Of a DNA stretch of 64,000 nt, positions 37,309 through 45,951 are shown in pieces. The translations under genes were made by a program, and so were the position numbers. A model generated the notes under the pieces. It did not search any database. It saw nothing but the letters and a program-made list of their open reading frames with translations, and was not told the origin of the DNA. Within the stretch, counting starts at the first letter, position 1. Each line of letters opens with the position of its first letter. The stretch lies in contig QEVF01000006.1 of NCBI GenBank assembly GCA_003576915.1, forward strand, positions 62,001 to 126,000. The letters are read 5' to 3'. The DNA comes from Planctomycetota bacterium (lineage in GTDB: Bacteria > Planctomycetota > UBA8742 > UBA2392).

Positions 37309-38118
37309 GTGGCCGGCATTCAATCCCAGGCAACCTTTCACGAGCTACTGGCCCAGTACGACCTCGCCCTCGCCCGCCTGGGCCAATCCCACGACGAACT
37401 GCTGGCCCGCGTTTCCGAGCTGCAATCCGAGGTCGCCCGCAAGAACGATCTTCTGGCTCACAAAGAGCGTCTCGCGGCGCTGGGCGAAGTTGCGGCGGGA
37501 GTGGCTCACGAAATCCGCAACCCACTGGGCGGCATCCGGCTCTACCTCGACCTGCTGGACCAGTGCGGACTCAGCGCCGACGGCGCCGCCACCGTTGAGA
37601 AGATCCGCCGTGTGGTCTCGCGGCTTGATCGCGTGGTGCGCGACGTGTTGCTGCACAGCCGCGAGTTGCAGGTACAGGCGCGAGGCGTCACGCTGTGCAG
37701 CATCATCATGGACGCGGTGAACTGCGCCGCACAGGAGATGGGCGACGGCGCCATTACGCTGGACGTGGAGGTGGACGAAGGCCAGGTGCGGCTGGATCCG
37801 GACCTCACTTCGCGACTGGTGCTCAACCTGCTGGCCAACGCCGTGCAGGCCATGCCCGACGGAGGCACGCTGCGTGTCCTGGGCCGCCTCACGACCGAGT
37901 GCTGCACCATTACCGTCGAAGACGAGGGTCCGGGCATTGCCCCGGAACGTCTGGGTTCGCTGTTCTCGCCCTTTTTTACCACCAAGGCAAGCGGCACGGG
38001 GCTTGGGCTTTCGCTGTGCCGCAAGATCGCGCAGGCCCAAGGGGGCGCCATGGAAGCCGAGAACCGGCCGCAAGGCGGCGCGCGCTTCATCTGCCGTTTG
38101 CCACGAGTCAGAACCTGA
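37309..38118 (+). CDS. cytosolic sensor histidine kinase (NtrB/FlrB-like)
   Basis: This 269-residue kinase starts at GTG, supported by a strong CGGAGGAGG element. It has no membrane segment. A coiled-coil N terminus (residues about 10-55) precedes HisKA with the phospho-acceptor His near residue 67 (GVAHEIRNPLGGI). The ATPase domain has NLLANAVQAMPDGG, VEDEGPGIAPERL and FTTKASGTGLGLSL. No PAS or other input domain is seen, so partner proteins must supply the signal. No response regulator is adjacent. Its last 11 bases overlap the tail of the FHA gene on the other strand. Confidence 0.9.
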   Translation: MAGIQSQATFHELLAQYDLALARLGQSHDELLARVSELQSEVARKNDLLAHKERLAALGEVAAGVAHEIRNPLGGIRLYLDLLDQCGLSADGAATVEKIRRVVSRLDRVVRDVLLHSRELQVQARGVTLCSIIMDAVNCAAQEMGDGAITLDVEVDEGQVRLDPDLTSRLVLNLLANAVQAMPDGGTLRVLGRLTTECCTITVEDEGPGIAPERLGSLFSPFFTTKASGTGLGLSLCRKIAQAQGGAMEAENRPQGGARFICRLPRVRT

Positions 38119-38992
38119 GCACGCCCGACATCCACAGCAGGCCCGCGACACCCACCAGGGCCAGCACCAGGACAATCAGAACCAGGACGAGCCGGCCGCT
38201 GCCGCCGGCCGGTGCGGGGTCGGTTTGGCGCCAGTCTTCGTGGGAAGCGAAGAGACCGGCATTATCGCTCCGTTGCTCGCCGTCAGGAAGCTGGGGCAGC
38301 TCCTGAGTGGAGCTGGGAACGGTCTTCTCGCTGGCCTCGGCTCCCTTGATCACGAACTGGAACACCTGCTCACCGACCGCCACCTGATAACCATGGGCCA
38401 GGGCAGTCTCTCCGGTAATGCGCTGGCCGTTGACCTTGGTGCCATTGATGCTGCCCGCATCGGTAATGAACCATTTGCTGCCCGCCCGCGAAATGATGGC
38501 GTGGCTCGATGACGCCTTGGTGTCATCGCGCAGGACGATGGCGTTGTCCGCGCCACGCCCGATGGTGGTCACATCCTTCTTCAATGTAGTGACTCGCTCC
38601 GGGTGGCTGCCGGAAACCAGCACCAGCGCGGCCTGAGGCTCTTCCTCCGTTACGGGCGCCGCGTTGTACATGGTGGCCACGCCGAGCATGAGTTCGGTGG
38701 CCGTGGGCCCGCCGGTCAGCTCCAGCACAATGTTCTGTTTGCCGACGGTAATCACATCGCCGGGATGAACTACGGCCTGGCTGACGCGACGACCGTTAAG
38801 GAACGTGCCCGAAGTGCTCTTGAGGTCCTCGAGGGTCCAGGATTCTTCGTCTCGGGGCGAAAGCCTGCAATGGCTGGCGCTGACGGTCGCATCGGCCACC
38901 AGCACATCGGCGGGTGCCTTGCGCCCGATAATGACCGCGGCCCCTATCGCGCGAGGGGCTAGGTCGGACTTCTGAAAAACGAGCCTGAACAT
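38108..38992 (-). CDS. double-FHA protein with C-terminal membrane anchor
   Basis: This 294-residue protein has two FHA domains, about residues 5-95 and 125-215, with the family's GR, SxxH and NG positions (first: IIGRKAPAD, SASHCRL, SGTFLNGRRV; second: TIGRGADNAI, SSSHAII, SINGTKVNGQRI). FHA domains bind phosphothreonine, so it is a likely reader of the Ser/Thr kinases in this window. A linker precedes a C-terminal membrane helix (about 268-290). Possible leaderless start: TATCGT lies 5 bases upstream of the ATG. It converges with the cytosolic histidine kinase, overlapping by 11 bases. Confidence 0.88.
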   Translation of the reverse strand: MFRLVFQKSDLAPRAIGAAVIIGRKAPADVLVADATVSASHCRLSPRDEESWTLEDLKSTSGTFLNGRRVSQAVVHPGDVITVGKQNIVLELTGGPTATELMLGVATMYNAAPVTEEEPQAALVLVSGSHPERVTTLKKDVTTIGRGADNAIVLRDDTKASSSHAIISRAGSKWFITDAGSINGTKVNGQRITGETALAHGYQVAVGEQVFQFVIKGAEASEKTVPSSTQELPQLPDGEQRSDNAGLFASHEDWRQTDPAPAGGSGRLVLVLIVLVLALVGVAGLLWMSGVLRF

Positions 38993-39086
38993 GGCACACG
39001 ATATTCGGATGGCGCGCGCCCGTTGGCAACCACCATTTGCCCCCCACCCTGCCGCTTGGCATTGGCAAATGCACCCGGGTTTTGGC

Positions 39087-39092
39087 TAAGTT
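39087..39092 (+). promoter_or_regulatory. -10-like TAAGTT before mutS
   Basis: TAAGTT ends 6 bases before the mutS ATG at 39099, and no Shine-Dalgarno sequence is present, so a leaderless mRNA is possible. Confidence 0.3.
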
Positions 39093-39098
39093 GCCGCC

Positions 39099-41738
39099 AT
39101 GGCACGCGGCGAAGACTCTCCCGCCATGAAACACTTCCGTGAGCTGAAGGAAGCTCACGGTAACGCCGTGCTTCTCTACCAGATCGGCGACTTTTTCGAG
39201 ACCTTCTTTGACGACGCCAGGGAGATCGCCCGTGTCCTCGGCATCACCCTGACGTCGCGCGGAGAGCAGCTCGACGGGCAGGCCATCCCCATGGCCGGCT
39301 TTCCCCTTCGGGCCCTGGATCAACACCTGCCCCGCCTGCTTGAGGCGGGGCTGCGCGTGGTGGTTTGCGAACAGACCGAAGACAGCGCCCTGGCCAAGGG
39401 TCTGGTCAGGCGCGAGGTCACGCGGGTGATCACTCCCGGCACGGTGACGGAGGATTCCCTGCTCGACGCCCGCAAGGCCAACATCATCGCGGCCTGGGTT
39501 CAATCAAGGAAGTCCTGCGGCCTGGCCTGGGCTGAACTGGCCACAGGCCGCTTCCTCTGCGCGCAACTGTCCCGAGACGAGTTGCCCTCGGCGCTGGCCC
39601 GTCTGGAGCCCGCTGAACTGCTGCTTTCCGAAAGCTGCTGGTCGAGGGAGCGCGATGAACTCCAAGCCCTGCGCGCCCTGACCCCCGCAGCGCTGACGGC
39701 GATACCCGACTTCAGCTTCGATGAGTCCCGGTCAGTCAGCGTGCTCAAGGCCCATTTCGGCGTGCAGACACTTGCCGGCTTCGGCTTTGACGCTTCCGGA
39801 GGCATGGAGCTGGCCGCCGCCGGAGCCCTGCTCAGTTACCTGCAGGAAAACCAGCGCGGCAAGCTGGCCCACCTGCGCAGCCTGGAGCGATTTGAGCCGG
39901 CAAGCGTCATGCCCCTGGACCGCGCAACCCTGGACGCCCTGGAAGTTGTGGCAACGCTGCGCGGACGAGAACGGAAAGGTTCCCTGCTCGACTGCATCGA
40001 CGAAACCTGCACCAGCATGGGAGCCCGCGAACTGCGCTCGTGGCTCGTCAATCCCCAAACCGAACTGCGGCGCGTCAGTGCGCGCCATGCCGCCGTCGAA
40101 GAACTGGTGCGCACGCCGCGGCGACTCAAGCTGCTGCGCGAGGCCCTTGATGGTTTGCCGGATTTGGAGCGCCTCGCCGGCAAGGTGGGCGCGTCCCGGG
40201 CGCTGCCCCGCGATCTCGCCTCCCTGCGCGAGGCCCTGGCGCGCCTGCCCCTGATCAAGAACGCCACGGCGGGCGCGGAGAGCTCGCTGCTTGCCTACGC
40301 GGGCGACACGCTCGACGCACTGGACGACCTGCGTGGCCTACTCGCGGCCCAACTGGCCGATGACCCGCCGCAGGCGGTGCGCGACGGCGGGGCCATCCGG
40401 GAAGGGGTCCATGCCGAGCTCGACGAGTTGCGCGCCCTGGGTCGGGACGGCAAAGCCTTCATTGCCCGCTTCCAGGAAGAGGAAGCGCGACGCAGCGGCA
40501 TTGCGTCGCTGAAGGTGGGCTACAACTCGGTGTTCGGTTACTACATCGAGGTCACACACGCCCAGGCCGCGAAGATTCCCTCCAACTACATCCGGAAGCA
40601 GACGCTCAAGGGCGCCGAGCGCTACATCACGCCCGAGCTCAAGGACTACGAGTCCAAGATCCTCAACGCCGAGCGCCGCATCCAGTCCCTCGAAGCCGAG
40701 CTGTTTTCGCGCCTGCGAGAGCAGGCCGCCGCCCACTGCGGCAGGCTGACCTCCAGCGCCCGCCTGATTGCCATGCTCGATGCTCTGGCCAGTCTCGCTC
40801 AGGTGGCACAGACAAGGGGTTGGGCGCGGCCGCTCATGGATGAAAGCAGGGAACTGCGGCTGGTCGAAGCGCGGCACCCGCTTTTGGAGCGCGCGCTGGA
40901 TGCCGGCAAGGTCGTGCCCAACGACTGCGAGCTGGGCGAAAACCGCCCCATGGCCATCGTCACGGGACCCAACATGGCCGGAAAGAGCACTTACGTGCGA
41001 ACCGTAGCCCTGTGCGTGCTGCTGGCGCAGGCCGGCAGCTTTGTTCCGGCGCGTGAGGCGCGCGTGGGACTGTGCGACCGGATTTTCACGCGCCTGGGCA
41101 GCGCCGACGACATAGGTCGGGGCGCCAGCACCTTCATGGTGGAAATGGCGGAGACAGCCAACATTCTCAACCACGCCACGGCACGCAGCCTCATCGTGCT
41201 GGACGAAGTGGGGCGCGGCACCAGCACCTATGACGGCGTGTCCCTGGCCTGGGCCATTTCCGAGTACATCCTGGGTGAGTTGGGGGCTCGTACGGTCTTC
41301 GCCACCCACTACCACGAGCTGACGCAACTGGCCCAGAAATACACCGGCGCCCGAAACCTGAATGTGGCCGTGCGCGAGTGGAACGACGAGCTGATCTTCC
41401 TTCACAAGATCGTCGAAGGCGGGGCAGACCGCAGCTACGGCATTCACGTGGCCAAGCTCGCGGGGATCCCCAGCGCCGTGGTGCAGCGTGGCAAGGAGAT
41501 ACTCTCCAGGCTTGAGGCCGACAGCCCGTCACTCGCGGGCGGCCCGGCCGGGGCCGCGACGCCGGGCGACCAGCGCCAAGGGCCCGCGCTCAAGCGGCCA
41601 AGAGCCGTCCAGCTCAGCCTGTTCACGGTCAACGAGCACGCCGCCATTCGCGCCCTGCGGGGCCTTGACCTGTCAAGTATGACACCCGAGCAGGCCCTGG
41701 CCGAGCTTCTCAACCTCCAGAAACTGGCGCGCGAGTAA
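39099..41738 (+). CDS. mutS: DNA mismatch repair protein MutS
   Basis: MutS recognises mispairs and recruits MutL. This 879-residue protein has the full order: mismatch-recognition domain with YQIGDFFETFF (residues about 26-36, the Phe-x-Glu wedge), connector, lever and clamp domains, then the ATPase with Walker A GPNMAGKSTY near residue 624. Further ATPase motifs are STFMVEMAETANIL, LDEVGRGTSTYDG and ATHYHELT. It looks intact and full length. The next gene, on the minus strand, converges with a 2-base gap. MutL is not in the window. Confidence 0.97.
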   Translation: MARGEDSPAMKHFRELKEAHGNAVLLYQIGDFFETFFDDAREIARVLGITLTSRGEQLDGQAIPMAGFPLRALDQHLPRLLEAGLRVVVCEQTEDSALAKGLVRREVTRVITPGTVTEDSLLDARKANIIAAWVQSRKSCGLAWAELATGRFLCAQLSRDELPSALARLEPAELLLSESCWSRERDELQALRALTPAALTAIPDFSFDESRSVSVLKAHFGVQTLAGFGFDASGGMELAAAGALLSYLQENQRGKLAHLRSLERFEPASVMPLDRATLDALEVVATLRGRERKGSLLDCIDETCTSMGARELRSWLVNPQTELRRVSARHAAVEELVRTPRRLKLLREALDGLPDLERLAGKVGASRALPRDLASLREALARLPLIKNATAGAESSLLAYAGDTLDALDDLRGLLAAQLADDPPQAVRDGGAIREGVHAELDELRALGRDGKAFIARFQEEEARRSGIASLKVGYNSVFGYYIEVTHAQAAKIPSNYIRKQTLKGAERYITPELKDYESKILNAERRIQSLEAELFSRLREQAAAHCGRLTSSARLIAMLDALASLAQVAQTRGWARPLMDESRELRLVEARHPLLERALDAGKVVPNDCELGENRPMAIVTGPNMAGKSTYVRTVALCVLLAQAGSFVPAREARVGLCDRIFTRLGSADDIGRGASTFMVEMAETANILNHATARSLIVLDEVGRGTSTYDGVSLAWAISEYILGELGARTVFATHYHELTQLAQKYTGARNLNVAVREWNDELIFLHKIVEGGADRSYGIHVAKLAGIPSAVVQRGKEILSRLEADSPSLAGGPAGAATPGDQRQGPALKRPRAVQLSLFTVNEHAAIRALRGLDLSSMTPEQALAELLNLQKLARE

Positions 41739-41740
41739 CC

Positions 41741-42223
41741 TCACGCCGCCACGGTGGCAAGGTAGGTCCGGGGATAGCGGCGCGAGAACGCCGCCAGCAC
41801 TTCGGCTTCGTAGCCGTGGTCAAAGCCCATGTTGAACAGCAGCAGACCGCCCACCCAGGCGCAGTCGGCCGCGCTTTCGCGCGACAGTGTGTCGGCGAAG
41901 AACCCGTCTCCCACCAGGTCCAGCAACTCGTGCACGAACCAGGCATGCCCCTCCGCGGCCGTGGCATCACAACGCAGCCGCAGCAGTTCGCCCAATGCCC
42001 CGGCATCGCGGGAGCTGGCGCGGCGATAGAGCGCGCGATAGTCCATGCCGCGCTCGGCGGCCAGCTTCAGAATGTCCTCGGCCTGCCACTCGTCGCCTTC
42101 GGGCAGCCGCAGATCCACGGCAAACAGGCGTGAAGACTCCACGGGCTGCCTGGGCGCAACGGAAGCGCCGAACATGCCCGACTGGTAGCTGGCAAGACGG
42201 GAGCTGATTTCAGCGGCGTTCAT
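41741..42223 (-). CDS. unknown 160-residue soluble protein
   Basis: I do not recognise this protein. It is soluble and helical, without a signal, cysteine motif or known fold. Segments such as DILKLAAERGMDYRALYRRA (near residue 50) and GGLLLFNMGFDHGYEAEVLA (near 124) suggest a helical bundle. It ends 2 bases from the mutS stop, on the opposite strand. Nothing shows its role. Confidence 0.6.
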   Translation of the reverse strand: MNAAEISSRLASYQSGMFGASVAPRQPVESSRLFAVDLRLPEGDEWQAEDILKLAAERGMDYRALYRRASSRDAGALGELLRLRCDATAAEGHAWFVHELLDLVGDGFFADTLSRESAADCAWVGGLLLFNMGFDHGYEAEVLAAFSRRYPRTYLATVAA

Positions 42224-42325
42224 GGCAGCTCAGACCGGTACCAAGGTCCCGCTGCGAATCAGCGAGGCCATCTGGGACCATCGGCAATTGGACGCACCGA
42301 ACTGAACTCGTGCCGCAAGTGACGC

Positions 42326-42331
42326 TATGCT
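42326..42331 (+). promoter_or_regulatory. -10-like TATGCT before the Rieske gene
   Basis: TATGCT ends 6 bases before the ATG at 42338, with CTGAAC 18 bases upstream as a weak -35. There is no Shine-Dalgarno sequence, so a leaderless transcript is possible. Confidence 0.35.
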
Positions 42332-42337
42332 GGCGGG

Positions 42338-42655
42338 ATGCGCGTGCGCATCTGTGACTTCGCCCAGGCGCCTCCATCCGGCCGGGGGGTCTGCTTTCAG
42401 GACCCCTCGGGCCGCCATTGGGCGCTGTTCAATGACAACGGGACCTTTCACCTCTTCGAAGATCGCTGTCCCCACATGGACTTCCCCATCCACGACGGCG
42501 ACATCCGGCGCGGCATCGTGACCTGTCCCTGGCACCACTGGCAGTTCGATGTGCAAAGCGGCGCCTGCCTGCTCCATGAGCGCATCAGGCTCTCCAAGCT
42601 GGAGGTACAGGTGGACGAAGGAGTGATCTACGCCCTGTGGCCAAAGACCGGTTAG
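42338..42655 (+). CDS. Rieske-type [2Fe-2S] protein
   Basis: This 105-residue protein is a stand-alone Rieske domain. The cluster ligands are C44-P-H46 and C63-P-W-H66, with correct spacing, so it should bind one [2Fe-2S] cluster and act as an electron carrier. It resembles the ferredoxin component of ring-hydroxylating dioxygenases or NirD-like proteins. No oxygenase or reductase is adjacent. The E2 gene begins 93 bases downstream with its own ribosome-binding site. Partner is unknown. Confidence 0.88.
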   Translation: MRVRICDFAQAPPSGRGVCFQDPSGRHWALFNDNGTFHLFEDRCPHMDFPIHDGDIRRGIVTCPWHHWQFDVQSGACLLHERIRLSKLEVQVDEGVIYALWPKTG

Positions 42656-42748
42656 GCGGAGTTTCCCCCAGCGCATCCCTGCCAGCCAGTGGCTTTATTC
42701 GGGCCGGTTTCCTTGTATCTTCGCGGCCCTGATCACAGGAGTGCAGTC

Positions 42749-44140
42749 ATGCCAGTCGTTGACATGTTGATGCCCAAGATGGGCGAGTCCATCGCTGAAG
42801 CCACCATCGTGACCTGGCGCAAGAAGCCCGGCGACGCCGTAAAGAAGGACGAGATCATCCTTGAAATATCCACCGACAAGGTGGACAGCGAAGTTCCCGC
42901 CCCCACTTCCGGCGTACTGACGGACATTCTCTTTGAGAAGGACGCGACCGTCGAAGTAGGCAAGGTGATTGCCCGTATCGACACCGACGGCCAGGGCGGC
43001 TCAGCTTCGGCGCCGGCCCCGGCCAGAGCCGCAGCGCCCACTGCGGCGCCGGCCCCTGTCGCTTCCCACGTTGCCGCGTCTGCACCGGCCAAGGCGCCCT
43101 TGGCCGTGACGGCGGGCGGGTCCACGCCTGTGCCGCGCCACGACGGCAGGAATTTCTATTCCCCCGTGGTCCGGGCCATGGCCAGGGAGCACGGCGTTTC
43201 GCTGGAGGAAATCAGCCAGCTTGAAGGCAGCGGCAAGGACGGCCGGATCAACAAGAGTGACCTTGAGGCTTACCTCGCGCAGCGCAAGGCCGCTCCTGCC
43301 CCAGATACCCGCAAGGCCGCGGCACCCGCTTCAGCGCCCGCGCCTGTCGCGGCGGGCCCTGCCTCCGCGCCCCGCGACGCCTTTGGCCCCAAGCGCACAC
43401 TGGAGCAGTTGGGCCTCGACCCCAAGCGCGTGGAGGTGGTCAAGATGGGCACGGTGCGCAAGGCCATCGTCAAGGCCATGCGCAACACGCTCGATACCGC
43501 CGCGCACGTCAGCCAGGTTCACGAAGTGGACCTCACGAACATCGTCAAGTTCCGGGAGGCGATCAAGAAGCGCTTCGTAGCCGACTACGGCTTCAACCTG
43601 ACCTATACAAGCTTTTTCATCTGGGCCGCGTGCCGCGCGCTGGAGGCGTTCCCCATGGTGAACTCGATGATCAACGGCGACGAGATCATCGTGAAGAAGT
43701 TCGTGAACTTCGGATTTGCCGTGGCGCTTGATAACGGCGATTTGATCGTGCCCAACATCAAGAACGCGCAGGACCTGAATCTGGTCGGCATTGCGCGCGC
43801 AGTTGATGATCTCGGCAAGCGCGCCAAGGATGGCGGCCTGACTCCGAACGACACGAGCGGCGGCACGTTCACGCTCACCAACGTGGGCAGCTTCGGCCCG
43901 ATCATGGGCATGCCGCTGATCAACCAGCCGGAAGTCGGCATCATGGGCGCGGGCAAGATTGTCAAACGCCCGGTCATGGTCACCGAGGATCTCTGGGGCT
44001 TCCGCGACATGGTGTACCTGTCGCTCAGCTTCGACCACCGCATCGTCGACGGCGCGCTCGCCGGCCGCTTCATGATGCGCGTCGAGCAGGAGCTCCAGAA
44101 CTTCGATACCAAGAGTACGGGCCTGGAGCGGCGCGGCTAA
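42749..44140 (+). CDS. 2-oxo acid dehydrogenase E2 acyltransferase
   Basis: This 463-residue protein is the core of a pyruvate-, 2-oxoglutarate- or branched-chain-dehydrogenase complex. It has one lipoyl domain (residues about 1-80, lipoylated Lys in EISTDKVDSEV), an Ala/Pro-rich linker, the peripheral-subunit-binding domain (VVRAMAREHGVSLEEISQLE, near 140), another linker, and the catalytic domain with the active-site DHRIVDG near residue 430. One lipoyl domain and overall sequence fit a branched-chain or 2-oxoglutarate type slightly better than multi-lipoyl pyruvate E2. I start at the ATG at 42749, preceded by CAGGAG at 8 bases. No E1 or E3 gene is nearby. Confidence 0.88.
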   Translation: MPVVDMLMPKMGESIAEATIVTWRKKPGDAVKKDEIILEISTDKVDSEVPAPTSGVLTDILFEKDATVEVGKVIARIDTDGQGGSASAPAPARAAAPTAAPAPVASHVAASAPAKAPLAVTAGGSTPVPRHDGRNFYSPVVRAMAREHGVSLEEISQLEGSGKDGRINKSDLEAYLAQRKAAPAPDTRKAAAPASAPAPVAAGPASAPRDAFGPKRTLEQLGLDPKRVEVVKMGTVRKAIVKAMRNTLDTAAHVSQVHEVDLTNIVKFREAIKKRFVADYGFNLTYTSFFIWAACRALEAFPMVNSMINGDEIIVKKFVNFGFAVALDNGDLIVPNIKNAQDLNLVGIARAVDDLGKRAKDGGLTPNDTSGGTFTLTNVGSFGPIMGMPLINQPEVGIMGAGKIVKRPVMVTEDLWGFRDMVYLSLSFDHRIVDGALAGRFMMRVEQELQNFDTKSTGLERRG

Positions 44141-44166
44141 GCCCTCCGCCCGCTCGGGAGACTGAC

Positions 44167-44571
44167 ATGAGCCAGCACATAGCTACGATTCAGGCCATCT
44201 ATGCGGCCTTTGCCAAGGGCGACGTGCCTTCAATTCTTGCCCACCTCGCGGAAGACGTGCAGTGGGAATGGGGTTGGGCGCAGGATTCCGGTATCCCCTG
44301 GTACAAACCGGGCAAGGGAAGGAAGCATGTGGAGGGCTTCTTCGGCGCCCTTCGACAGGTAGAAATCAAAAAGTTCCAGCCCCTGGCCCTGCTCGGAGAC
44401 AATCAGTGGGTGGCAGTGCCGATTGACCTCGAGGCCAAGGTCGTTGCCACCGGCAGGACGGTCAAGGAAGTCGAGATGCACCTCTGGGGTTTCAACGAGG
44501 CCGGCAAGGTCAACAAGTTCCGCCACTACGTGGACAGCCTCGCTCACTTCAAGGCGTTCAAGGGCCAGTAG
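44167..44571 (+). CDS. SnoaL/NTF2-like protein
   Basis: This 134-residue protein has an NTF2-like fold pattern (N-terminal helix IATIQAIYAAFAKGDVPSIL, then DVQWEWGW) of the SnoaL/ketosteroid-isomerase-related family. Such proteins are isomerases, cyclases or small-molecule binders. GGGAGA lies 5 bases before the ATG. It sits between the E2 gene (26 bases) and lipA (32 bases) and so may share their transcript. Its substrate is not known. Confidence 0.85.
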   Translation: MSQHIATIQAIYAAFAKGDVPSILAHLAEDVQWEWGWAQDSGIPWYKPGKGRKHVEGFFGALRQVEIKKFQPLALLGDNQWVAVPIDLEAKVVATGRTVKEVEMHLWGFNEAGKVNKFRHYVDSLAHFKAFKGQ

Positions 44572-44603
44572 GCCTCTGGGGGCGCAGGCTCCGGCGGGTA
44601 ACG

Positions 44604-45518
44604 ATGCAAACAGCCCCACTCAGGCGTGGCAAAACCAACCTTGGCCCTCGGCCTGCGTGGCTGCGCGTGACGACACCCACCCACGGGCGCGTGGCCGAGC
44701 TTGACGCGATCGTTGCGCGCGAGAAATTGCACACTGTTTGCGAATCTGCCGCTTGCCCCAATCGCGGCGAGTGCTGGTCTCTGGGCACCGCCACCTTCAT
44801 GATTCTGGGCAACGTTTGCACACGCTCGTGCGGCTTCTGCAACATTCTCTCGGGGCGGCCGAGCGAGCTTGACCTGGACGAGCCGCGCCGTGTGGCCGCG
44901 GCTGTGGCCTCGATGAAACTCAAGTTTGCCGTGGTCACGAGCGTCAATCGCGACGACCTGGCCGATGGCGGCGCAAGCATCTGGGTGGCGACAATTCGCG
45001 CCATTCGCGAGCGCTGCCCGCACACCGGAATCGAAGTGCTGATCCCCGACTTCCAGGGCAACGAAGCCGCGCTGGACATGGTGTTCCGCGCGCGGCCTGA
45101 CGTGCTCAATCACAACGTGGAAACGGTGCCGCGCTTGTACGTGCCCGTGCGCCCGCAGGCGAATTTCGCGCAGTCGCTGCGCGTGATTTCGCGCGCCAAG
45201 CAGGCGGGTTTGATAACCAAAAGCGGGATGATGCTGGGCCTGGGCGAAGAGATCAGCGAAGTCCGCGATGCAATCAAGCAATTGCGCGAAGCGGGCTGCG
45301 ACATCCTCACGCTCGGCCAATACCTGCAGCCCGCGCCGGAGAATCTGCAAGTCGTGCGCTACGTTCATCCGGACGAATTCGCGGAGTTGAAGGTGCTCGC
45401 ATTGGCATTGGGTTTCAGGAAGGTCGATTCCGGCCCGCTCGTGCGCAGCAGCTATCACGCCGAAACAGCGGCGGGTCTGCATTCAATAGCCCCGAGTGTC
45501 AGCGAGGGGCCCGGATAG
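44604..45518 (+). CDS. lipA: lipoyl synthase
   Basis: LipA inserts sulfur at C6 and C8 of octanoyl groups on E2-type proteins. This radical-SAM enzyme has both required clusters: the auxiliary CESAACPNRGEC (residues about 46-57) and the radical-SAM CTRSCGFC (near 72-79). The RSSYHAE auxiliary-cluster Ser motif lies near the C terminus. The last dozen residues after RSSYHAETAAG are atypical (HSIAPSVSEGPG) and are encoded by a palindromic GC tract. Position 32 bases after the SnoaL gene and 460 bases after an E2 gene ties it to lipoate use. No lipB is visible. Confidence 0.96.
   Translation: MQTAPLRRGKTNLGPRPAWLRVTTPTHGRVAELDAIVAREKLHTVCESAACPNRGECWSLGTATFMILGNVCTRSCGFCNILSGRPSELDLDEPRRVAAAVASMKLKFAVVTSVNRDDLADGGASIWVATIRAIRERCPHTGIEVLIPDFQGNEAALDMVFRARPDVLNHNVETVPRLYVPVRPQANFAQSLRVISRAKQAGLITKSGMMLGLGEEISEVRDAIKQLREAGCDILTLGQYLQPAPENLQVVRYVHPDEFAELKVLALALGFRKVDSGPLVRSSYHAETAAGLHSIAPSVSEGPG
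45489..45512. repeat. GC-palindromic tract forming the 3' end of lipA
   Basis: The sequence GCCCCGAGTGTCAGCGAGGG and the CCC that follows has 5-base arms GCCCC and GGGGC around a GAG-rich centre. I associate similar dispersed tracts with planctomycete genomes, from memory only. It encodes the unusual LipA tail. Confidence 0.45.
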
Positions 45519-45523
45519 TTCTT

Positions 45524-45556
45524 CCGTGAGAGAAATCCGCCGGACTGTTCTCACGG
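45524..45556. repeat. 8-bp inverted repeat between lipA and the ferredoxin gene
   Basis: CCGTGAGA (45524-45531) pairs with TCTCACGG (45549-45556) across a 17-base loop. It lies just after the lipA stop and 42 bases before the ferredoxin start. No T-run follows, so it could be a weak terminator or an operator. Confidence 0.4.
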
Positions 45557-45597
45557 TTCGCTCCGATAGGTCTTGATTTGCCGCACATAAGGATTGC

Positions 45598-45885
45598 ATG
45601 CCCTGCGTAACCATCGCTGATCGCAATCGTGTCGTCGAGATTCCCGCCGGTTGCTCGATTCTTGAGGCACTCGAAATGGCGGGCGTGAACATCATGCATG
45701 CCTGCGGCGGCAACTGCATCTGCGGCACCTGCAACGTCGAGGTGCTCGCGGGTCATGAGCACCTCCCTCCGCCTGCCGAAGCCGAGCGCCTGATTCTCAA
45801 GAAGCTCAAGCGCCAGGGCCCCAACGTGCGGCTGACCTGCCAGGCTCATCCGGTCGGCGACGTAACAATTCAGATTGGACTTTGA
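45598..45885 (+). CDS. [2Fe-2S] ferredoxin (adrenodoxin-like)
   Basis: This 95-residue protein has the cluster ligands C36-x5-C42-x2-C45 and C81, with an extra Cys at 40 in the loop. The fold and spacing match adrenodoxin/Isc-type plant-like ferredoxins. It is a soluble one-electron carrier. Lipoyl synthase needs electrons and an Fe-S supply, so adjacency to lipA fits, but the link is positional. AAGGA lies 4 bases before the ATG. Confidence 0.9.
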   Translation: MPCVTIADRNRVVEIPAGCSILEALEMAGVNIMHACGGNCICGTCNVEVLAGHEHLPPPAEAERLILKKLKRQGPNVRLTCQAHPVGDVTIQIGL

Positions 45886-45951
45886 GCTGACAGTCCCGGC
45901 CATCCGGCGCCGGGTCAGGGCGCGCTTTCATGAGGATTCCGCTCACGTTTC

